Assembly: GCA_030432455.1 (NCBI GenBank)
Contig: JAUIHC010000190.1
Location: 1-6,129, forward strand
Direction: 5' to 3'
Length of the DNA stretch: 6,129 nucleotides
From: Phycisphaerae bacterium
GTDB taxonomy: Bacteria; Planctomycetota; Phycisphaerae; Phycisphaerales; SM1A02
The notes beneath the pieces were generated by a model that was not told the origin of the DNA, searched no databases, and saw nothing but the letters and a program-made list of their open reading frames with translations. Numbering within the stretch: position 1 is the first letter of the stretch; each line of letters starts with the position of its first letter. Made by a program: the position numbers and the translations under genes. Shown here one piece after another: positions 1 through 5,645 of this stretch.

Positions 1-1
1 G

Positions 2-91
2 GTCGTCCCGGAACGCCGCCCGTTCAAGTCGGATCGGGACAGGACGCTCCCGCGACCGAAGGACGGCGACGTCTTCTGCGAGCATGTCTGA
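2..91 (+). CDS. Possible 3' end of a convergent plus-strand gene (partial, unrecognised)
   Basis: An open frame enters from the left edge and ends at TGA 89-91, giving 29 codons (ending ...KDGDVFCEHV). By my count 25 of 29 third positions are G or C, against 21 of 29 first positions. That order (GC3 above GC1) is what real genes of this GC-rich genome show. I do not recognise the peptide. The rival reading is the exactly antiphase minus-strand frame, which has an ATG at 83-85 and runs off the left edge (MLAEDVAVLRSRERP...). That would be the start of a gene downstream of the terminator at 252-287, but its third positions are less biased (20 of 28). The segment is too short to decide, and either or neither may be real. 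If the plus-strand reading is right, this gene and the mannosidase converge on the structured intergenic region between them. Confidence 0.25.
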   Translation, partial: VVPERRPFKSDRDRTLPRPKDGDVFCEHV

Positions 92-162
92 CTCGCATCG
101 GCCCGACGGGGCGATCGCCGACTCGGTCCCCGCCCGAACCCACGGGGCCCCACGATCACCGA

Positions 163-265
163 GGAACCATCCCGCTCGCCAGAGGACCATCTCGCCCTCG
201 CCGGAACACCAACCGGGCAAAAAACCATCCGGCCAAAAAAGCCATCTGGCCAAAAAACCATCTCG
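163..265 (-). repeat. Degenerate tandem array of GATGG plus T-tract units
   Basis: On the minus strand the core GATGG followed by a pyrimidine recurs five times. The plus-strand CCATC positions are 167, 187, 225, 242 and 258. The three copies nearest the operon carry a perfect run of six T (plus-strand A runs 219-224, 235-240, 252-257) and are spaced 16-17 bases apart. The two distal copies have TCC or TTCC in place of the T run and are associated with GGCGAG words. The first unit is also the descending arm and T-tract of the intrinsic terminator, so the array looks like tandem duplication of the 3' half of a terminator. It is seen directly by eye; its origin and function are inferred. Confidence 0.6.
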
Positions 266-287
266 ACGCCTTGCGGCGCCGAGATGG
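252..287 (-). terminator. Intrinsic (rho-independent) terminator for the minus-strand operon
   Basis: Plus-strand 258-287 forms a stem with outer arms CCATCTCG (258-265) and CGAGATGG (280-287). One A/C mismatch follows, then four more pairs closing a TTGC loop: 12 pairs in 13 positions. Read on the minus strand, the stem is followed at once by six T (252-257), the classical intrinsic terminator layout. It lies about 360 bases past the mannosidase stop, with no convincing gene between, so it would end transcripts of the symporter-mannosidase operon or of a small RNA within the intergenic region. On the plus strand the stem is not followed by T, so it is directional. Confidence 0.8.
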
Positions 288-433
288 CAGGAGGAGAAAG
301 AGATGACTGCTGGACTCGTCGATCAGCCGCCTCGGCGGCCTTTCGCACTCTGTCGGAACGAATGTCGAAGGTTTGTACGCCGTTCCAAACAGGAGGATCG
401 GCACTTCTTCATGTCGTCCACACATTTTTCGGA

Positions 434-459
434 CGGATTGTGCTCAACGGCACAATCCG
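434..459. other. Perfect 10-bp hairpin
   Basis: CGGATTGTGC (434-443) and GCACAATCCG (450-459) are perfect inverted repeats around the 6-base loop TCAACG. Neither strand has a T run after the stem (the minus strand continues into an A run), so it is not a canonical intrinsic terminator. It could be a protein-binding palindrome, a transcript-stabilising 3' structure for the mannosidase mRNA, or a piece of a small RNA. The structure is visible; the role is unknown. Confidence 0.6.
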
Positions 460-520
460 CACCGGGAACAACACCTGCGAAGAGGAACTGATTCGCCCAA
501 CTCACGCGGCGAGGAGGTTA

Positions 521-550
521 TCAGGCGTTCACCCTACCGGCAACGCCTGA
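521..550. other. Perfect 9-bp hairpin downstream of the mannosidase stop
   Basis: TCAGGCGTT (521-529) pairs perfectly with AACGCCTGA (542-550) around a 12-base loop. On the minus strand it begins about 94 bases after the mannosidase stop and is followed by a mixed sequence (TAACCTCC) rather than a T run. It may protect the 3' end of the mRNA or be a weak, factor-assisted terminator. An operator or recombination site cannot be excluded, but no second copy is visible in the window. Confidence 0.55.
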
Positions 551-643
551 CACCCCCTGATCGGGAGGGAGGACCCGAAAGCGGATGATCGATCGGTCGT
601 GGCGACATCCCGGTCGTACCGCGATCCGCGCAGCTCCTGCGCT

Positions 644-3187
644 TCAGACGATGGCGCCGCCGGCGGAGAGACCATTGGCGGTCCGGATCACACCCGGCAT
701 CCGGAGTGCCCCGGCATCGAGATGGCCCGCACCGCGGATGGTCGCGTGAAGCACATCGCCGGGGAGCAGGGTGACCAGATTCCGATCGATCGACGCGTCG
801 CCGTGGAGACGATCGACCTCGAGATGAAGATCGCGAAGCAGGGTGCGGGCGGTCAGGACGATCTCGGTCGCCCCGTCGTCGCCCGGTCGGCACGACAGAT
901 CGAACGACGGTTCGGGAAGCGAGAGCCAGGCGTCCTTTCCGTAGAACCAGAACGCCCGATGCTCGCCGAACTCGGCGACGAGCAGTTCCCGCGACGGATC
1001 CTCGGGAATCGCGATCTCGGGACCGATGGCGATCGTCGCCGCACCGCTCGCCGGAATCTCCAGCGGCGTCGAGGCGACGGCGAGGTCCCGTCCATCGACA
1101 TCGATCCGCCGCACGCGTCCCTCGAGCGACCATGCGTCGCCGGTGTCGTTCACGCCGCCGATCTCGATGCCGGATTCCCCGACCGAGAACGCCAGCAATC
1201 GGGATCCACAGGCGTGCCTCGCCGCCCACCACGACGGCTTCGGTCGTCCCGCCACGTCGATGAGCGACCACGAGTGGCCCGTCCACGCATCGTTGAGCTG
1301 CCAGATCAGCGCCCCGCCGCAGCGGGGCTGATTGAGCCGCAGCCACTCGAACGCGAAGGTCGTGGCCCGAGCCTGCAGCAACTGCATCCGCCAGAGGCGA
1401 CCGTCGAGATCGGTCGCGGGCGAGAACCACTCCTCCAGCCATCGGTCGTACTGCGCCTGGTCACCGCCCCATCCGCGCTGCCGCCCGGCGAAGGCCTCCA
1501 GGCACATCGGCGTCTCCGCGGCGAAGGACTCTGCGCCGATCGCCTCCTCGATCGTGCGGCGGTTCGGCGGGCCCTGATGCCCGAACTCGCTCACGAACCG
1601 CGGCACGAGCTCGCGGACCTCCTCGACCTTGAGGTCCCAGGTGTGCCGATCGCCGTGATCGGGGTCGTTCGGGTCCGCCTCGACCGAACCCGACCACGGG
1701 CTGTCCGGCACGAAGGGCCGCGACGGGTCGAGTTCGGCGACGATTGCGGGCAGCAGTTCGGTGAAGTAGCGACGCCCCCACGACTGCGCGGGGTCCATCC
1801 GCTCACGCCAGCCCCAGTTCCGCCACGCGAGCACGTTCTCGTTGCCGCCGCACCAGAGCACGAGCGACGGATGCGAGGCGAGCCGCGCCACCTGATGCCG
1901 CGCCTCGCACTCGACGAGTGCCGGGTACGGATCCTCCTCGGGATACGTGGCACAGGCGAACATGAAGTCCTGCCAGACCATGATGCCGAGCTCGTCGCAG
2001 GCGTCGTGGAATGCGTCCGATTCGTATGTCCCCCCGCCCCAGACCCGCAGCATGTTGAACCCCGCCTCGACCGCCTGCTCGATGCGACGACGCACCGCCG
2101 CATCCGACGCGGTTCCGGGGAAGAGCCCGTCCGGGATCCAGTTGGCTCCCCGGCAGAACACCGCCTCCCCGTTGACGACGATCCGGAACCGCGAGCCCTC
2201 GGGGTCGCGTCCGGTGTCGAGCGCGACGATCCGCAGTCCGAGACGCCGCGCCTCGCGATCGAGCAGCGTCTCGCCGTCCCGCAACTCGACCGTCAGGTCA
2301 TGCAACGGCTGCCCGCCGAGACCGCGTGGCCACCAGCGATCGGGATCGGGCACCTCGAACCGCGCCACACCGGCGGTCTCGCCGGGCCCGCAGATGACCC
2401 GAGCCTCGAATCGCCGACCGTCGGGGGCCGCGATCGAGGCCGTGATGTCGAGGGCGGGCCCGACCCCGAGTCGATCGTCGCGCACGAGATCGACCGACAC
2501 CTCGACCACCGCCAGACGGTCGTTGCAGGTCGTGACCCGCGGCCGCACCGCATCGATCCTCGCCGTCCGCCACTGCTCGAGCCGCACGTGGCCGGGCAGT
2601 CCGACGCTCGGACACATCGGGCCCCAGTCCCAGCCGAAGCTGCACGCCGCCTTGCGAAGATACGAGTAGACGCCCCACGCGCCGTCGGCGTTGACCGGCC
2701 GATCGCCGTACTGCGCGACCCGGCGATCGAGCTCGTCCATCGGCCCGCGGAAGTCGACCGCGAGCGCCGCCTCCGCCGCGACCTCCCGTGGATCGAGTCG
2801 GAAGCGATGCGGATGGAACTGGTTCTCCACCGCTCCGAGCGTGCGATCTCCGAGGCGGATCGTCGCCACGGTGTCGATCGAATCGAAGACCAGCTCGGTC
2901 ACCACGCCCTCGGTGCCATCGACCGGCTCGGGGAGATCCCCGACGGCGAGCCGTCGGCGGTAGCGCCAGTCGGTCCGCCCGACCCAGCGCTGCGCCGCCT
3001 CGCCGTCGCCATGATCGGGCTGCGGAATCACGCCGTCGCGCACGAGATCGAGGTGCACCACTCCCGGCACCGTCGCGGACATCGGCCGGCTCGGAAGCGT
3101 CCCGGGCGGGTCGCCCGTGCCTCCGATCCGCTCGACGGTCCATCCGTCGTGCAGCAGCGTGCGGCGGCGTGCCGCTCGATCGCTCAT
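644..3187 (-). CDS. Beta-mannosidase-like glycoside hydrolase, GH2 family
   Basis: This 847-residue protein is predicted to remove terminal beta-linked mannose from manno-oligosaccharides or glycosides by the retaining GH2 mechanism. Order of parts: N-terminal sugar-binding-like beta domain (about 10-205), immunoglobulin-like linker domain (about 210-325), TIM-barrel catalytic domain (about 330-660), C-terminal beta region (665-847). Visible GH2 mannosidase motifs are RVWGGGTYES (381-390), IMVWQDFMFACATYP (402-416), the acid/base WCGGNEN with Glu450, the nucleophile FVSEFG with Glu534, and IWQLNDAW (628-635). Length is normal for the family. There is no signal peptide, so it should act in the cytoplasm on imported substrate. 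The ATG overlaps the symporter stop (ATGA) and follows a GGGAGGG Shine-Dalgarno, which fixes the start. The TGA stop is at 644-646. Related GH2 activities such as exo-glucosaminidase are possible but fit these motifs less well. Confidence 0.92.
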   Translation of the reverse strand: MSDRAARRRTLLHDGWTVERIGGTGDPPGTLPSRPMSATVPGVVHLDLVRDGVIPQPDHGDGEAAQRWVGRTDWRYRRRLAVGDLPEPVDGTEGVVTELVFDSIDTVATIRLGDRTLGAVENQFHPHRFRLDPREVAAEAALAVDFRGPMDELDRRVAQYGDRPVNADGAWGVYSYLRKAACSFGWDWGPMCPSVGLPGHVRLEQWRTARIDAVRPRVTTCNDRLAVVEVSVDLVRDDRLGVGPALDITASIAAPDGRRFEARVICGPGETAGVARFEVPDPDRWWPRGLGGQPLHDLTVELRDGETLLDREARRLGLRIVALDTGRDPEGSRFRIVVNGEAVFCRGANWIPDGLFPGTASDAAVRRRIEQAVEAGFNMLRVWGGGTYESDAFHDACDELGIMVWQDFMFACATYPEEDPYPALVECEARHQVARLASHPSLVLWCGGNENVLAWRNWGWRERMDPAQSWGRRYFTELLPAIVAELDPSRPFVPDSPWSGSVEADPNDPDHGDRHTWDLKVEEVRELVPRFVSEFGHQGPPNRRTIEEAIGAESFAAETPMCLEAFAGRQRGWGGDQAQYDRWLEEWFSPATDLDGRLWRMQLLQARATTFAFEWLRLNQPRCGGALIWQLNDAWTGHSWSLIDVAGRPKPSWWAARHACGSRLLAFSVGESGIEIGGVNDTGDAWSLEGRVRRIDVDGRDLAVASTPLEIPASGAATIAIGPEIAIPEDPSRELLVAEFGEHRAFWFYGKDAWLSLPEPSFDLSCRPGDDGATEIVLTARTLLRDLHLEVDRLHGDASIDRNLVTLLPGDVLHATIRGAGHLDAGALRMPGVIRTANGLSAGGAIV

Positions 3188-5514
3188 TCGTCACCCTCCC
3201 TCGGAGCCCCGTCGATCTCGTCGGCATTCCGGTGTCCGACCACACGCCCATCGTCGCGCTCGTCGTGTCCGACCCGCTTCAGGAGCCGGAACATCCGGGC
3301 GAGATCGCGCAGACCACCCACCACGAACCAGATCGTGACGATCACCGCGGTCGCCAGTGCCAGCATCAGCCACCAGCGCCACGCCACCAGCCACGACTCG
3401 GGGGAGATCGGGTCGAGTCCGAGCCGCGGGCCGAGCAGGTGACGCGCCATCCCGACGGCGAAGATCACGGTGAAGAGCACCGGCCACGCGAGCGTGATCG
3501 CGGTGGTGAACCGATCCCACCCCGTCATCCGGCGATCGAAACCCAGTCGCTCCCACCAGCGGGGGGCGGCGTCCGAGGGATCGCGGGCGTCGCGGTGCAG
3601 CATCGCGTCGAGATCGAACGGCGTTCGACAGGTCACGAGCGAGACCACCACGTAGAGACCGACCGAGATCGCGATCGACCAGAAGGTGAGCACCTGACCG
3701 GTCACCTTCGTCCTGACGTGCCACGCGGCGCCGCAGACGACTCCGGAGAACCCAGACGCCTTCGGTCGCAGTTCGAGCACCGCGGTGCCACCGCCCGGCG
3801 TCGCGACCACCATCGTGCCGCCGTCCGCTCGCAGCGTCGGAGCGGCGACGATCCGTCCCGTGTCGTCCGCGATCTCGATCGCCGCGGTCGCCGGGCCTTC
3901 GATGTCGGTGTCGAGTCTCGCTGTCCAGACGCCGGTGTCGCCGTCCAGCGGAATCGCGATGCGACCGTCCTCGGACGCAGCATCGATGTCGAGCGCCACC
4001 TCCGCCGCCCCATCGGGAAGACTGATGCTCGACACGGCGAGTGTCGGCCCCGGGAAGATCATCGACGCCGGCACCTGCTTCACGACCACGCCGAAGACGG
4101 CGAGCGACATGCCCGCGATCATCGCGGTCCACGCGCCCGCGGTCGTCCCGCGACGCCAGTAGAGACCGCCGATGATCGCGCTGCCCGCCCCGCCCACGAA
4201 GATCGAGCCGGTCAGGGCGAGGAACATCGAGACATACTGGTTGGGCGTGTAGAGCAGACTGAAGACGAACGCGAAGATCGCGACCCCGAAGATCGACGCC
4301 CGCAGCAGCATGAGGTGCGCCCGGGCCGAGAGGGGTCGCGTGCGGAACGGGAGGACGACATCCTGGATGAAGATCGACCCCCACGAGTGGAGATAGGTGT
4401 CGTTGGTGGAGATGAACGCCCCGACGAGGGCCGCGGCGAAGAGTCCCAGGAGCCCGCTCGGAAGCATGACGCTCGCGGCCGCGGGCGTGCGCAACTCGCT
4501 GGCGAGCACGTCGGGATCGGCACCGAGCACCGGCTGGGCCGCGATGATCTCGTGGATCTGCGCCGCCTCGGCCTCGTGTCCCCGTCCGGTCATGACCACC
4601 CGGATGCAGATCGGAAGCACCAGCGTGATGAGCATGAGCACGCGGTACCGCCAGCCGTTGAGGATGTTCGCCATCTTGGCTTCGTGGGCGTCGATCGCCG
4701 CGGCGTTGTACCCCGAGGTCCCCTGCCAGCCGAGCATCCCGTAGAACAGCACGACCACGCTGATGACCCAGTAGAAGGCGTCGAACCGCTGCTCGTCGCC
4801 GAGATCGAATGGATCGACCAGCGACCGACCCGCGGGCGCGGCCAGGAGCGTCTCGCCGATCTCGCTCCACGAGTAGGTCGCGAGCAGGAAGATCATCACC
4901 GCCAGAAAGACGAGCTGGCCGAAGGCGCCCTGCAGGAAGTCGGTCACGATCACCGCCACCTGCCCGCCGAGGAACACGAAGACCAGCGCGGTCGAGAGCA
5001 GCACCGCCATCAGGAGCGGGAAGGTTCCGACCTCGATGCCCGCGACCAGCATCGACGGCGGCAGACCGCAGAGGGCGATGAAGAATCGAGCCGCGACCGC
5101 CGGGAAGATGCCGTAGTTGATGATGCCGGAGAGGAACGCGACCAGCCCGGCGAAGACGCGGAACCGGCGCGAGTATCGCAGCTCGAAGAACTGCGCCATC
5201 GTGAGCGCCCGCGTCTGCCGGAAGCGGTAGACGACCCAGCCCGAGAGCGCGATCACGATGAGGGCGGGATTCTCCAGAAACCCCCACCAGATGCTGGTGA
5301 ATCCGACGTCGTAGTACTGCTGCCAGAACCAGACCAGCGAGATGACGCCGAGTTGCGCCATGCCGTAACTGACCGCGATGAGATAGCGGCCGGCGCAGCG
5401 ATCCGCGGCGAGGAAGCCGGAGACGCTGCGGGCGTACCGTCGCGTGCCGACCGCCGCGGCCCAGAGGGCGGCGACGAAGGCGACGACGATGATCCAGTCG
5501 AGGGGGGAGAGCAC
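3184..5514 (-). CDS. Sodium:solute symporter (SSF family) with periplasmic insert
   Basis: This inner-membrane protein of about 776 residues is predicted to take up a solute with Na+. About 15 hydrophobic segments are visible, near residues 7-23, 45-65, 76-98, 119-147, 163-182, 184-213, 246-262, 289-307, 352-375, 401-421, 428-452, 458-480, 608-628, 670-691 and 712-734. The stretch GAFISTNDTYL places Ser369-Thr370 where PutP has its Na+-binding Ser340-Thr341. A hydrophilic insert of roughly 115 residues (about 490-605) with alternating beta-like sequence separates segments 12 and 13, on the periplasmic side by the usual SSF topology. The loop at 629-669 and the tail are Arg-rich, as expected for the cytoplasmic side. 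I chose the GTG at 5512-5514 (protein begins MLSPLDWIIV). The 18 codons from there all end in G/C, while the 45 upstream in-frame codons (GTG at 5647-5649) lie mostly in a repeat element and have only 28 of 45. Substrate is unknown; the coupled mannosidase suggests a mannose-containing sugar. Confidence 0.9.
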   Translation of the reverse strand: MLSPLDWIIVVAFVAALWAAAVGTRRYARSVSGFLAADRCAGRYLIAVSYGMAQLGVISLVWFWQQYYDVGFTSIWWGFLENPALIVIALSGWVVYRFRQTRALTMAQFFELRYSRRFRVFAGLVAFLSGIINYGIFPAVAARFFIALCGLPPSMLVAGIEVGTFPLLMAVLLSTALVFVFLGGQVAVIVTDFLQGAFGQLVFLAVMIFLLATYSWSEIGETLLAAPAGRSLVDPFDLGDEQRFDAFYWVISVVVLFYGMLGWQGTSGYNAAAIDAHEAKMANILNGWRYRVLMLITLVLPICIRVVMTGRGHEAEAAQIHEIIAAQPVLGADPDVLASELRTPAAASVMLPSGLLGLFAAALVGAFISTNDTYLHSWGSIFIQDVVLPFRTRPLSARAHLMLLRASIFGVAIFAFVFSLLYTPNQYVSMFLALTGSIFVGGAGSAIIGGLYWRRGTTAGAWTAMIAGMSLAVFGVVVKQVPASMIFPGPTLAVSSISLPDGAAEVALDIDAASEDGRIAIPLDGDTGVWTARLDTDIEGPATAAIEIADDTGRIVAAPTLRADGGTMVVATPGGGTAVLELRPKASGFSGVVCGAAWHVRTKVTGQVLTFWSIAISVGLYVVVSLVTCRTPFDLDAMLHRDARDPSDAAPRWWERLGFDRRMTGWDRFTTAITLAWPVLFTVIFAVGMARHLLGPRLGLDPISPESWLVAWRWWLMLALATAVIVTIWFVVGGLRDLARMFRLLKRVGHDERDDGRVVGHRNADEIDGAPREGDE
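3194..3200 (-). promoter_or_regulatory. Shine-Dalgarno of the mannosidase gene
   Basis: On the minus strand GGGAGGG lies 6 bases before the ATG at 3185-3187 and inside the last codons of the symporter gene. With the ATGA stop/start overlap it supports translational coupling of the two genes and confirms the mannosidase start. The symporter's own start has no such motif. Confidence 0.75.
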
Positions 5515-5525
5515 GGGGAGAGAGA

Positions 5526-5560
5526 GTGGAAAGTGGAGAGTGGAGAGTGGAGAGTGGAGG
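5526..5560. repeat. Tandem repeat, five 7-bp GTGGAGA units
   Basis: Plus-strand units are GTGGAAA, then GTGGAGA three times, then GTGGAGG, without gaps. On the coding (minus) strand this is a pyrimidine-rich tract that, with the flanking CTCTCTCCCC, runs directly into the likely GTG start of the symporter. No Shine-Dalgarno lies in this leader. Unit number could vary by slippage. It directly abuts the inverted repeat at 5559-5636 and probably belongs to the same element. Confidence 0.85.
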
Positions 5561-5636
5561 AAACAGGGGACTGGCTTCGCGTCTCGCGAGGGCGTTCGAA
5601 GTGCCTGTCGTCGTTCGGTGCCTGTCCCCTGTTTCC
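5559..5636. repeat. Imperfect 17-bp inverted repeat (REP/MITE-like element)
   Basis: The left arm (5559-5575, GGAAACAGGGGACTGGC) and right arm (5620-5636, GCCTGTCCCCTGTTTCC) pair at 16 of 17 positions around a 44-base loop. The loop holds the palindrome CTCGCGAG (5583-5590) and a second copy of GTGCCTGTC (5601-5609) that repeats the right arm's entry (5618-5626). From memory, elements with a GGGACAGGCAC core are dispersed in intergenic regions of planctomycetes and some other bacteria and may be mobilised by IS200-like (RAYT) transposases; this is unverified here. The element lies between the sbcB stop and the symporter start, and would form a long stem in a read-through transcript. No T run follows, so it is not a standard terminator. 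Confidence 0.75.
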
Positions 5637-5645
5637 CGATCGAGT

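Larger units (their letters stand above)
92..643. other. Structured intergenic region without a convincing gene
   Basis: About 550 bases separate the left-edge frame from the mannosidase stop. No open frame here shows the strong G/C third-position bias of the neighbouring genes, and the stretch around 200-500 looks less GC-rich than the rest. It contains an intrinsic terminator for the minus strand (252-287), a degenerate array of GATGG/T-tract units (163-265), two perfect hairpins (434-459 and 521-550), and a small GCCGCC/GGCGGC palindrome (326-339). Four purine-rich Shine-Dalgarno-like stretches occur on the plus strand, at 289-296, 391-396, 512-517 and 564-573. I found no promoter with recognisable -35 and -10 boxes on either strand. 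It is best read as the 3' untranslated and termination region of the minus-strand operon, possibly hosting a small RNA. Confidence 0.6.

Noticed and set aside
163..265. Possible CRISPR array
   Set aside because: Units are only 16-22 bases apart, short and degenerate, with no spacer of usual length and no cas genes.
326..344. GCCGCC/GGCGGC palindrome followed by CTTTC as a plus-strand terminator
   Set aside because: The loop would be only 2 bases unless the stem is shortened, and the T run is just three long.
156..425. An 89-codon minus-strand frame in the intergenic region
   Set aside because: It runs straight through the terminator stem and T-tracts, with repetitive WFFGQMAFLAGWFFARL-type sequence produced by the tandem repeats; no coding bias.
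521..550. Possible integron attC or phage attachment site
   Set aside because: The stem lacks the paired RYYYAAC/GTTRRRY core boxes with unpaired bases, there is no second copy, and no integrase is in view.
534..1442. A 302-codon minus-strand frame at the mannosidase 3' end
   Set aside because: It is a shifted-frame translation of the mannosidase C-terminal region, with Arg-rich low-complexity sequence and no family resemblance.
599..3442. A 947-codon plus-strand frame opposite the mannosidase and the end of the symporter
   Set aside because: It is the antisense shadow of a gene with strong G/C third positions. Its translation is Arg/Pro/Asp-rich with no recognisable domain, while the minus strand carries clear GH2 motifs with both catalytic glutamates.
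3191..5287. A 698-codon minus-strand frame overlapping the symporter
   Set aside because: It is an out-of-frame shadow: Arg/Gly/Asp-rich, no membrane segments, whereas the chosen frame has the SSF helices and Na+-site residues.
5559..5636. Intrinsic terminator for sbcB
   Set aside because: The stem is long but has a 44-base loop and no T run after it on the minus strand; a repeat element explains it better.
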